From Trebonia sp050013875 (GTDB taxonomy: Bacteria; Actinomycetota; Actinomycetes; Streptosporangiales; Streptosporangiaceae), in assembly GCA_050013875.1 (NCBI GenBank), contig JBEKEK010000007.1, positions 30,771 through 94,770 on the forward strand: a stretch of DNA of 64,000 bases. Reading direction: 5' to 3'. Position numbers and translations under genes: made by a program. Position 1 is the stretch's first letter. Each line of letters opens with the position of its first letter. The notes beneath the pieces were generated by a model. That model had not been told where the DNA came from, searched no databases, and saw only the letters and a program-made list of their open reading frames with translations. Positions 33,526 to 41,081 of this stretch are shown one piece after another.

Positions 33526-34385
33526 CGCACGCCCTCCTGGTCAAGAATGCCGGTGGCGGCGGGCCCGACCGCCCCCGCCAGGATCGCCTCGTGCCTGGCG
33601 ATCACCCGGGTATCCCACTCGTGGTCGGTCAGCAAATAGAGCTGATTCGATCGAACCGCCGTGACCAGCAGGTCCGCCACCTCGGACGGCGGCATGCCCT
33701 TAGACAGCACGGAGTGCATCTGGTCGCGGAGCGCCGCCCCGGACGACGACATCCCGGTACCCTCCGTCAAGGACGCGGGCCGGTTCCGGGTCCCGTGGAA
33801 CAGGTTGGTCGCGATGATCCCCGGGCAGAGCCCGGTCGCCCCGATTGGCGCACCGGCGGCGGCCAGGTCGGCCGCGAGCACCTCGGTCAGCGCCAGGATC
33901 GCGTGCTTGCAGATCCCGTACATGTTGGTCGCCGCGATTACCGACGTCATCGAGCAGGTGTTGACCACGTGCCCGGGCTGGCCGTGCGCCAGCATCCGCG
34001 GCACGAACGTCCGGATGCCGTAGATCACCGACATCAGGTTGACCGACAGCGTCCAGTCCCAGTCCTTGGCGCTCGCCTGCCAGATCGGCCCGTCCAGGTA
34101 GCCCTCGACCCCCGCGTTGTTGTTGACCAGATGGATCGCGCCGAACCGGGACTCGGCCGCGTCCGCCAGGGCCTCGATATCGGCCAGCTTGGACACGTCG
34201 GTGCGCAGCCCGAGCACCGGCACCCCCGCCGCCGCCAGCTCGGCCGCCGTCGCCGAAAGGGCGTCCTCCTGGATGTCGCCGATGACGACGTTCATCCCCT
34301 CGGCGCCCCAGCGCAGCGCGAACGCCTTGCCCATGCCGCTGCCGGCCCCGGTCACCACCGCTGTCTTGCCCGCGAACTCTTCCAC
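33522..34385 (-). CDS. Short-chain dehydrogenase/reductase
   Basis: 287-residue SDR from GTG 34385 (AAGGAG upstream). It shows VVTGAGSGMGKAFALRWGAE, IGDIQEDA (NAD-type Asp), LVNNNAGVEGYLDG, NTCSMTSVIAATNMYGICKH (Ser, Tyr, Lys triad) and LCPGIIATNLF. It is longer at the C-terminus than the following SDR. It follows the zinc dehydrogenase by 28 bases and overlaps the next SDR by 4 bases, so three oxidoreductases act in one transcript. Confidence 0.93.
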   Translation of the reverse strand: MEEFAGKTAVVTGAGSGMGKAFALRWGAEGMNVVIGDIQEDALSATAAELAAAGVPVLGLRTDVSKLADIEALADAAESRFGAIHLVNNNAGVEGYLDGPIWQASAKDWDWTLSVNLMSVIYGIRTFVPRMLAHGQPGHVVNTCSMTSVIAATNMYGICKHAILALTEVLAADLAAAGAPIGATGLCPGIIATNLFHGTRNRPASLTEGTGMSSSGAALRDQMHSVLSKGMPPSEVADLLVTAVRSNQLYLLTDHEWDTRVIARHEAILAGAVGPAATGILDQEGVR

Positions 34386-34413
34386 GAGATAAAGCTCCTT
34401 TGCTGCTAGCCCG

Positions 34414-35445
34414 CTACTGCCAAGGACGGGAGATGATCCGGACGAGCGTCCCGGGGTTCTGCAGCCGCCGCAGCGCGTCCGGCGTGCCGTCAAGCGGCAC
34501 CCGCTCCGACACCAGCCGCTCGGCCGGCACCTGCCCCGACGCCAGAAAACCGACGGACTCCCGGTAGGTCTCATCGGAGAACGCGCAGGCGCCGACGACG
34601 TGATGTCCCTCGCTGATCAGCGGGAACAGCGGCACCGAGGCCGCCTCGGGTGTCAGCGCGACCTCCACCACGGTCCCGCCCGGCTCGGTGACCGACAGCG
34701 CCTCGTTGAAGGCGCCCAACGACCCCGAGCACTCGAGCACCGCCGCGAACAGCGTCCCCGATTGCCGTGCGTACTCCGCGACCGAGATCTCGCGGGTGTC
34801 GATCACCACGTCCGCGCCCACGTCGGCGGCCGCCTGCCGCCGCCCGGCCGAGCGCCCGGCCGCCACCACCGGCCCGGCCCCGGCCAGCTTGAGCGCGATG
34901 ATCGCGTAGAGCCCGATCGGCCCGACGCCGTAGACGAGCACCGGGTCACCCGGCCCGGCCTGCGCGAGCTTGACCGCCTGACGGCCGACCGAGAGCGGCT
35001 CGGCGTGCGACCCGAGCTCGACCGGCAGCTCCGGCGGCAGCGCGACGAGCTGCCTGGCAGGCACCTTCGCGTACTCGGCGTACGCGCCCTGGGTGTTGAT
35101 CCCGATGTTCGGCACCGCCGGGCAGCGGAACGGTATCCCGCGCGCGCAGATCCGGCACTGGCCGCACGACCCGATCGGCGTCGCCGCGACCGGCTGCCCC
35201 TCGGCCCAGCCAGACACGTTCGCCCCGAGCGCGACGATCCGCCCGCTGAACTCGTGCCCGAGGATCGCCCCGGGCTCGGGCTGACCACCCTGCAGGGCGT
35301 GCACATCCGACCCGCACAGTCCGCACGCCTCCACCGCGACGATGACGTCCTCGGGTCCCGGGCTGGGGTCCGGCACCTCGCCGACCGCGGTCCCGGTGTC
35401 AAGGTCCACATACTGAACCGCTCGCACTGGCTTCCTCGCCTCCAA
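34414..35445 (-). CDS. Zinc-dependent alcohol/polyol dehydrogenase (MDR family)
   Basis: 343 residues. The catalytic zinc site is seen in EACGLCGSDVHALQG and GHEFSGRI, and a complete four-Cys structural zinc loop in GSCGQCRICARGIPFRC. The Rossmann site is VLVYGVGPIGLYAIIALKLAG. This matches threonine/sorbitol-type dehydrogenases. In this operon it likely oxidises a sugar, polyol or sugar acid before or after the dehydratase step. The gap to the IlvD-type gene is about 324 bases. Confidence 0.93.
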   Translation of the reverse strand: MEARKPVRAVQYVDLDTGTAVGEVPDPSPGPEDVIVAVEACGLCGSDVHALQGGQPEPGAILGHEFSGRIVALGANVSGWAEGQPVAATPIGSCGQCRICARGIPFRCPAVPNIGINTQGAYAEYAKVPARQLVALPPELPVELGSHAEPLSVGRQAVKLAQAGPGDPVLVYGVGPIGLYAIIALKLAGAGPVVAAGRSAGRRQAAADVGADVVIDTREISVAEYARQSGTLFAAVLECSGSLGAFNEALSVTEPGGTVVEVALTPEAASVPLFPLISEGHHVVGACAFSDETYRESVGFLASGQVPAERLVSERVPLDGTPDALRRLQNPGTLVRIISRPWQ

Positions 35446-35479
35446 AAAACGTCAATCCAAACCCGGATATCGAACGGAC

Positions 35480-35581
35480 CGCCCCGGCTCCCTCAGGCCC
35501 GCGCACCCCCGCCCGCCACCGACCAAGAATCGCCCCGGCTCCCTCAGGCCCGCGCACCCCCGCCCTCCACCGACCACGAAT
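35480..35581. repeat. 51-bp tandem direct repeat, two copies
   Basis: Copy 1 is 35480-35530 and copy 2 is 35531-35581, each beginning CGCCCCGGCTCCCTCAGGCC and ending CACCGACCANGAAT; they differ at only about two positions. A degenerate third start (CGCGGCGGCTCCCGACGGCC) follows at 35582. Confidence 0.85.
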
Positions 35582-35706
35582 CGCGGCGGCTCCCGACGGC
35601 CTGAGCACCATCTGCCCGCCGCCGGCCGCCGACCCCTCCGACTCCCTCCCGACCGCGCATCACCCGCAAGCCGGCCAACGACAACGATCGTGTGCGGTTG
35701 CGGCAG

Positions 35707-35747
35707 CGTGTGCCGTTGGGGGCGCCACACGACCCGAACAGCACACG
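35707..35747. repeat. REP-like hairpin element, copy 1
   Basis: CGTGTGCCGTT (35707-35717) and AACAGCACACG (35737-35747) form an 11-bp stem with one mismatch around a GC-rich loop containing GGGGCGCC and GACCCG. The same arms and loop recur at 48654-48698. It lies just beyond the 3' end of the IlvD/Edd gene. Confidence 0.65.
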
Positions 35748-35769
35748 ATGCCCGAATTGAACACGATGG

Positions 35770-37596
35770 CTAACCACCTCCAGCCCCCAGCGTCGCGCCC
35801 GTACCAAGCGACCCCACGCTCCGCGCGTAGACCGACAGCCAGCCGCACCCGCCCGGCGCCGCCAGCGGCGGCAGGGCCGCCCGGCGCGCGGCCAGCTCAC
35901 CGGCTTCCACCTCAAGGTCGACCGAGCGCGCGTTGACGTCAATGGTGATCATGTCGCCGTCCCGCACCAGCCCGAGCGGCCCGCCCGCCGCGCCCTCGGG
36001 GGACACCTCGGCGATCACCAGGCCGCCGTTGACCAGCCCGGACATCTGCCCGTCGGTGATCACCGCGACCGACGTGGACAGCCCCGCGCCGTCGATCGCG
36101 AACATCAGCGCCGACGTCAGCCCCATCCCCGGCGAGCCCCGCAGCCCGAGTCCGGTCAGCACCACCACGTCGCCCGCCGCGAACCGCCCGGCCCTGGCCG
36201 CGGCGACGCCCTCGTCCCGGGAGCGCACCACCTTGGCCGGCCCGCGGAAGGTCAGCGGGGCGTCGTCGGCCACCGTCCGCTTGAGCACCGCCCCGTCCGG
36301 GGCGAGCGACCCGCGCATCACCACGACCGCCGGGTGCGAGGCCAGCGGCCGGTCCAGCGGCCGGATCACGTTCTCATCCACCACCACCCCGGCTGGCGTT
36401 GGCCTCCCGGTCTCGGCCGGACCCCCGGTCTCGGCTGGCCTCCCGGTCTCGGCCGGACCCCGGCCGCCTGATGGCCGCCCGCGGCCGAATGACGCGCCGT
36501 CAAGGGCGTCGCCCAGCGTCCCGCCCGCCACCGTGAGCGCCGACAGGTCGAGCAACGGTGCGAGCTGCCGCAGTAGTCCGAGAGTCCCGCCCGCGGCCTC
36601 GAACTCGGTGATCTGGGTGTTCCCGTTGGGCTTGACGTCGGTCAGCAGCGGTACCTTCGGCGCGAGCGTCTCAAACAGCCGGTAGACGTCGACGTCCGCC
36701 CCGGCCTCGACCGCGATCGCCTGCAGGTGCTTGAGGCAGTTAACCGATCCGCTGACGGCGAGGATCGCGGTGACGGCATTGGCGAACGCCGCCGGCGTGA
36801 GGATCGACCGCGGCTTGAGGTCTTCCTCGACCAGGCGCACGATCCGGTGGCCGGCCGCCGCGACCGCGCCCCACATGGCGGGTCCGAGCGCGAGCACCGG
36901 CGTCGTGGCCGGCAGCGCCATGCCCAGGGCCTCGGCGGCCAGGTGCATCGAGTTGGCGGTGCCCATGCCGGCGCAGACGCCGGGCCCGGTGACGGCGCGG
37001 CGGGACATCTCGCCGAGCTCGTCGACCGTCATCCGCCCCGCGTTGACGTGCCCGGCGAAGCGGAAGATGTCCTCGAAGTCCACCGCCTCCCCCCGGTACT
37101 CGCCCGAAGGCTGGTAGCCGCAGGCGACGATGATCGTCGGGATGTTCAGCCGGCCGGCCGCCATCAGCTGGCCCGGCGTGGTCTTGTCGCATGAGGCCAG
37201 GCAGACCATCCCGTCAAGCAGCGCGCCCTCGACCGCGACCTCGATGTCGGACGCGATCAGGTCCCGGCTCGGCAGGATGTACTGCCCGGCGGCGCCGGCT
37301 GAGGTGATCGCGTCCGACGGCGCCGCGGTCCGCACCTCGAACGCGACCCCGCCCGCGGCGGTGATCGCCTCCTTGAGCGGCCCGACGATCTGGTCCAGGT
37401 GGGAGAAGCAGGAGGCGAGCTGGGAGGAGGAGTTGACGATCGCGATCTTCGGCTTCTCCAGGTCCGCCTCGGTCAGCCCGAGCGCGGTCCACTGCGCGCG
37501 GCGCATCGCCCACGGCGTGGACCCGGGCGTGAAGTTGGAGCGGAGCTTGCGCGCGGTCACACCTTGAGCCTGATACGGCGCGGGCTGTCCGGACAA
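35770..37596 (-). CDS. IlvD/Edd-family dehydratase
   Basis: About 608 residues from TTG 37596 (GGAGGG upstream; the frame is open to a TTG at 37611). Iron-sulphur cysteines are visible in SQLASCFSHLD, LASCDKTTPGQ and GVCAGMGTANSM; the C-terminal half carries GLRGSPGMGLTSAL and ITDGQMSGLVNGG. The family dehydrates dihydroxy acids and sugar acids to 2-keto-3-deoxy acids. An insertion between the halves (about residues 390-410) is encoded by an 18-bp repeat (36401-36454) giving repeated PAETG. Its place among dehydrogenases and transketolase suggests a sugar-acid dehydratase rather than branched-chain synthesis. Confidence 0.9.
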   Translation of the reverse strand: MSGQPAPYQAQGVTARKLRSNFTPGSTPWAMRRAQWTALGLTEADLEKPKIAIVNSSSQLASCFSHLDQIVGPLKEAITAAGGVAFEVRTAAPSDAITSAGAAGQYILPSRDLIASDIEVAVEGALLDGMVCLASCDKTTPGQLMAAGRLNIPTIIVACGYQPSGEYRGEAVDFEDIFRFAGHVNAGRMTVDELGEMSRRAVTGPGVCAGMGTANSMHLAAEALGMALPATTPVLALGPAMWGAVAAAGHRIVRLVEEDLKPRSILTPAAFANAVTAILAVSGSVNCLKHLQAIAVEAGADVDVYRLFETLAPKVPLLTDVKPNGNTQITEFEAAGGTLGLLRQLAPLLDLSALTVAGGTLGDALDGASFGRGRPSGGRGPAETGRPAETGGPAETGRPTPAGVVVDENVIRPLDRPLASHPAVVVMRGSLAPDGAVLKRTVADDAPLTFRGPAKVVRSRDEGVAAARAGRFAAGDVVVLTGLGLRGSPGMGLTSALMFAIDGAGLSTSVAVITDGQMSGLVNGGLVIAEVSPEGAAGGPLGLVRDGDMITIDVNARSVDLEVEAGELAARRAALPPLAAPGGCGWLSVYARSVGSLGTGATLGAGGG

Positions 37597-37632
37597 GGGT
37601 GGCCCTCCCAAAGGAAATGCCTCCGATTTGTG

Positions 37633-39141
37633 CTAGATGATCTGCTCGGGGCCGGTGCGGCCCAGGTAGGCGCCCTGATCCTCAAGGCGGCGCTGGAGTT
37701 CGGTGACGTCGATGGCGGCGCCGGACGATCCCGCGTCCAGCGCCAGGCCGGCCGCCGTCCCCGCGGCCTCGCCCATCACGAAGCAGGGCCCGGTGACGCG
37801 GGCGGCGGACTGCGCGCCGTGCGTCATCGACGCGCACCGGCCGGTCACGTACAGGTTCGCCGTGGCCGGGGGCACGATGATCCGGAACGGCAGCTGGTTG
37901 AACCCGCGCGGGTCGCGCTGCCAGCGGAACTCGACGTTGCCGGCCACGTGGGCCTCGACCGGCCAGCCGTTCACCCCGATGGTGTCGGCGAAGTCGGCGC
38001 AGCCGAGCACGTCGTCCTCGGTGAGCTGGTACGCGCCGATGATCCGGCGGGTCTCGCGGATGCCGATCTGCGGGGCGATGTCCACGATGTAGGAGTTCTC
38101 GAACCCGGGGGTGCGGTCCCTGATGAAGGTGAACGCGTCAAGCGCCTGCTGCCGGCCGGCCAGTTCGCCCAGGGTGAGCTGGTCGACATCGGTGCCGTCG
38201 ATCGCACCGCCGTCCGCGGTCCGCAGCTGGGTCAGGTTGGCGCGCCACTCAAGCGGGTTGCGCTGCGGCCGTACGATCGGCTTCTTCCGCGGGAAGGTAT
38301 GCGTGCCGGCCTGCTCCGCCTCCTCCATCAGCCGCTCGACGGTCCGCCAGGGGGCCGGCCCGGCCCGCCCGACGTCGACCGCGTTGATCCGGAACATCAG
38401 CGACGGGTACATCATCCCGTCGATCGGCGGCGCCTTCTCCCACGGCACCCCGGCCCAGGCGGCGAGGTCCCCGTCCCCCGAGGCGTCGATGAAGAACCGC
38501 CCGCGGACCGCCTGCCGCCCCGACTTCGACTCAATAATGACCGCGCCGATCTCCGCCGCCCCCGCGCCCGATCCGCCCGCACCCGATCCGCCCGCACCCG
38601 ATCCGCCCGCGCCCGATCCGCCCGCGCCCGATCCGCCCGCACCCGAGCCACCCCCGCCCGCCGCGTCCTTCGCGCCGGACCCGCCCGCCACACCGGACCC
38701 GGTCGGCCGCATGACAACACCGACCGCCATCGCGTGGAACAGGATCCGCGCCCCCGACCCCGTCACCAGCTCATCGGCCGCGATCTTGTACGCCGAGATG
38801 TCGAACGCCTGGGCCGCGATCCCGTCCGCGATCGTCAGGTGCGGCGCGTTGAGCCCGTCCAGCTTCGCCAGCCGGTCAAGCAACTCGTCGGCCAGCCCCC
38901 GGATCACCCGCACGTCGGCCCCGTACGTCCGCGCGTGCAGCCCGCAGAACGTGGACAGCCCGCCCGCCGTCCCGGCCCCGCCGAGGAACCCGTACCGCTC
39001 GATCAGCAGCGTTGAGCACCCGGCGCGGGCAGCGGCGGAAGCCGCCATGATCCCGGCCGGGCCGCCGCCGACCACGACCACGTCGAACTCGCCGTAAACG
39101 GGCGTGGCCCGGCTCGGCTCGATGATCGCATCACCGCTCAC
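37633..39141 (-). CDS. FAD-dependent oxidoreductase
   Basis: About 502 residues from GTG 39141, with AAGGAG upstream. The FAD site VVVVGGGPAGIMAASAAARA is at the N-terminus with LLIERYGFLGGAGTAG after it, the usual start of FAD_oxidored-type (PF12831-like) proteins. GRFFIDASGDGDLAAWAG is the second FAD motif and LYVTGRCASMTHGAQSAARV the third. A Gly/Ser/Ala loop in the middle is encoded by five 15-bp repeats (38570-38644). The substrate is unknown. The gene lies between the dehydratase (22-base gap) and the unknown 39323 gene, and is preceded by a 48-bp palindrome. Confidence 0.88.
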   Translation of the reverse strand: MSGDAIIEPSRATPVYGEFDVVVVGGGPAGIMAASAAARAGCSTLLIERYGFLGGAGTAGGLSTFCGLHARTYGADVRVIRGLADELLDRLAKLDGLNAPHLTIADGIAAQAFDISAYKIAADELVTGSGARILFHAMAVGVVMRPTGSGVAGGSGAKDAAGGGGSGAGGSGAGGSGAGGSGAGGSGAGGSGAGAAEIGAVIIESKSGRQAVRGRFFIDASGDGDLAAWAGVPWEKAPPIDGMMYPSLMFRINAVDVGRAGPAPWRTVERLMEEAEQAGTHTFPRKKPIVRPQRNPLEWRANLTQLRTADGGAIDGTDVDQLTLGELAGRQQALDAFTFIRDRTPGFENSYIVDIAPQIGIRETRRIIGAYQLTEDDVLGCADFADTIGVNGWPVEAHVAGNVEFRWQRDPRGFNQLPFRIIVPPATANLYVTGRCASMTHGAQSAARVTGPCFVMGEAAGTAAGLALDAGSSGAAIDVTELQRRLEDQGAYLGRTGPEQII

Positions 39142-39168
39142 CAAGATCTCCTTACCGCCTGGGACGCC

Positions 39169-39216
39169 GATCGTGGATCGTTGTGCACACCCGGGTGTGC
39201 ACAACGATCCACGATC
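39169..39216. repeat. 48-bp perfect palindrome
   Basis: Bases 39169-39192 and 39193-39216 are exact reverse complements: the left arm begins GATCGTGGATCGTTGTGCAC and the centre is ACCC|GGGT. It lies in the 181-base gap between two genes of the leftward operon, 27 bases upstream of the FAD oxidoreductase start. It can form a cruciform or a very stable mRNA hairpin without loop bases, and may be a two-fold protein-binding site, a partial terminator or a REP-type element. Confidence 0.9.
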
Positions 39217-39322
39217 CGTGGAGCCACCGTCCGTTCCTCCTGCCGGGCTTGGGGACCCTTCGCGGCCGGCACCGGCGCCGCGACCCGCGCCTGGCTGGCG
39301 GGGCGCGGGGCGGACTGGCCGC

Positions 39323-40432
39323 TCACTCTTTTCCCCGCTCTTCGACCTTGGCCACGGACGGCGGGCGGCCGACCGCGCCGAACGTCTCGACGATCGACGA
39401 AACACCGGCGTTGGGTGCTCCGGCCACGACAATCTGCACGTCATGGGGTGACCGGATGATGGGTACCGGGGTGTCCGGATCGGACGGCGCCGTCTGCGGC
39501 AGCGCGTCCGGGTGGTCGGCGGGCAGCCGCCAGCCGGTGCCCTTGGCGATCGCTTCCTTCCCGGACGCCGCGAGCTCGCGGTAGGTCCGCGATCCGCGCT
39601 CGATGATCGCCTGCCGCAGGTCCTGCTTGGACCACCCGCGCGAATCGAGCAGCCGCGCGTGCTCCGGGTTGAGCACCACGTAGACGGACGCGAACGCCCG
39701 GACCATCGCGCCCGTCCGGCCGATCGAATCGGCTAGGTCGGTCGCGAGCTGCTCGGGGACGATGGTGTGCCTGGCCTCGATGTGCAGCACCGAGCGGATG
39801 ACCGTCGACGTGCACGCACTGTCAGTCGCGGACAGCCCGTTGTCGGTGTGCAGCGGAGCCCACGGCGAGTCTTCCTCGTTCTCCGCGATGCAGCAGGAGT
39901 ACTTGGCGGGCGTGCCCTGGGTGGCCTGGTCGAGCACGTGCGGCCGCAGCCCGAACGCGTTGATCGAGCCGAGCCGGATCGCCCGCCCGATCGTCGCGTT
40001 GGCCCGGAACCCGGAACCGAACAGGTTGCCGCGCGAATTCAGCCCGATGGCGGTCCGCACCGGGCCGTTCACCACGGTGAACGGCGCCGTCCCGGTGGTC
40101 GACTGCCAGATCGCCCGGGACACGCCGCCGTCGCCAAGGAAGGAGTCCCAGGCGGCCAGGACAACGGGGAAGTACTCGGGCAGGCAGCCGGCCAAGGCGG
40201 CGTTGATCGCCGCCAGCCGCACCGTCAAGGCACGGTTCAGGTGCGGCATCGGGATAATCACGTCCGCGGGCGCCCGCGGCGTCGTCGCCAGGAATTCCGA
40301 CAGGTACGACTCCGTCACCGGCACGACCGGCAGCCCGTCGGTCCAGCCGCGGGCGGCGTAGTACTCCATCGCGCGGCGGACCTCGGCCGGGTCGGCCAGC
40401 GGGGCGTCGTCGATCACGGGTGGCTCGCTCAC
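39323..40432 (-). CDS. Conserved-looking protein adjacent to the selenoprotein, unknown function
   Basis: 369 residues that I cannot assign to a named family. Features: MEYYAARGWTDGLPVVPVTE near the start, AINAALAGCLPEYFPVVLAA, TAPFTVVNGPVRTAIGLNSR, a vicinal Cys pair in KYSCCIAENEEDSPW, and a late VQIVVAGAPNAG. There is no signal peptide or membrane segment. The Cys pair and position directly after the UGSC gene suggest a partner in thiol/selenol chemistry. GTG 40432 overlaps the stop of a possible 17-codon leader (ATG 40482, after GGGAGG), so expression may depend on translational coupling. Confidence 0.75.
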   Translation of the reverse strand: MSEPPVIDDAPLADPAEVRRAMEYYAARGWTDGLPVVPVTESYLSEFLATTPRAPADVIIPMPHLNRALTVRLAAINAALAGCLPEYFPVVLAAWDSFLGDGGVSRAIWQSTTGTAPFTVVNGPVRTAIGLNSRGNLFGSGFRANATIGRAIRLGSINAFGLRPHVLDQATQGTPAKYSCCIAENEEDSPWAPLHTDNGLSATDSACTSTVIRSVLHIEARHTIVPEQLATDLADSIGRTGAMVRAFASVYVVLNPEHARLLDSRGWSKQDLRQAIIERGSRTYRELAASGKEAIAKGTGWRLPADHPDALPQTAPSDPDTPVPIIRSPHDVQIVVAGAPNAGVSSIVETFGAVGRPPSVAKVEERGKE

Positions 40433-40499
40433 CGCCGCGTCCGTCGCCGCGTCAATCGCCGCTCGCTCATCGCCGCGTCCATCGTTGCTGACCTCCCTA

Positions 40500-41072
40500 T
40501 TACTCCGCGGGTGTCTCGGCTGGCCGGATCGTCAGGCCCGCGCCGAGTACCCGGATGATCTCCGGGAGGAAGTCGCGGGCGATTACGTCGATCTCCGCCT
40601 GGGTCCGGCTGGCGATCGGGTGCGGCACCGCGACGTACTGGTAGCCGGGGAACCCGAGCGACCGGGCCATCGCTTCGGCGGTGATCCGGAAGGCATCCGT
40701 GCACAGGCTCACCGCGGGGATGCCGGCCCGCTCAAGCAAGATCCCATCGGCCAAACTGGCCGCGCTGCACGAGCCTCAATCACCGATCCCGGCCACCGCG
40801 AAGTCGCAGTTGCGCAGCATCTGGTTGATCACGGACTCCTCGACCGGCGTGCCGAAGTAGCTCTTGGCGAACATCCGGACTTCCCGGACGCCGTAGTGCT
40901 CCACCAGCTCGCGCCCGACGGCCGCCAGGATCGTGATGCCGTTCGGCTTGGTGTTGTCGAGCAGCCCGACGGTCAGGCCGCGCAGCGACTGCGGCCGGGG
41001 CTGGGCAAGCGTGGTGTTGGTGTCACGCTCGCTGTCGCCGGTGGGATCGAGCAGCCGTTCCCTGGTGCTCAT
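40500..41072 (-). CDS. UGSC-family selenoprotein (in-frame TGA read as selenocysteine)
   Basis: ATG 41072 (GAGGGG upstream) opens a frame that reaches TGA at 40776-40778 after 98 codons. The same frame continues without other stops to 40500. Across the TGA the protein reads AVAGIGD-U-GSCSAASLADGI, exactly the U-G-S-C motif that names this (seleno)protein family; many relatives have Cys (CGSC) there. The total is 190 residues with Sec99 and Cys102. The first part (GLTVGLLDNTKPNGITILAA) and the last (AGIPAVSLCTDAFRITAEAM) are typical of the family on both sides. A compact hairpin follows the TGA. A redox Sec-Cys pair is likely; the reaction is unknown. It lies 9 bases after the transketolase genes in the operon. 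Confidence 0.9.
40748..40775 (-). promoter_or_regulatory. SECIS-like hairpin directly after the selenocysteine codon
   Basis: On the coding strand, after TGA and 13 bases, CGGCC-AGTTT-GGCCG forms a perfect 5-bp stem with a 5-base loop (nucleotides +14 to +28 after the TGA). Bacterial SECIS elements sit inside the reading frame just downstream of the UGA, and in E. coli fdhF the SelB-bound apical loop with a GU is at nearly the same distance. The loop here contains GU. SelB binding is inferred. Confidence 0.6.
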
Positions 41073-41081
41073 GGCGGCCCC

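Larger units (their letters stand above)
35446..35769. other. Repeat-rich intergenic region
   Basis: These 324 bases hold no gene. They contain a 51-bp tandem repeat (35480-35581) and a hairpin element (35707-35747) that recurs at 48654. No promoter stands out, so the dehydrogenase genes downstream may still be read from the long operon. Confidence 0.6.

Noticed and set aside
35770..37596. Dihydroxy-acid dehydratase of branched-chain amino-acid synthesis
   Set aside because: The family matches, but there are no other ilv genes and the neighbours are sugar-type dehydrogenases, so I do not assign the symbol ilvD.
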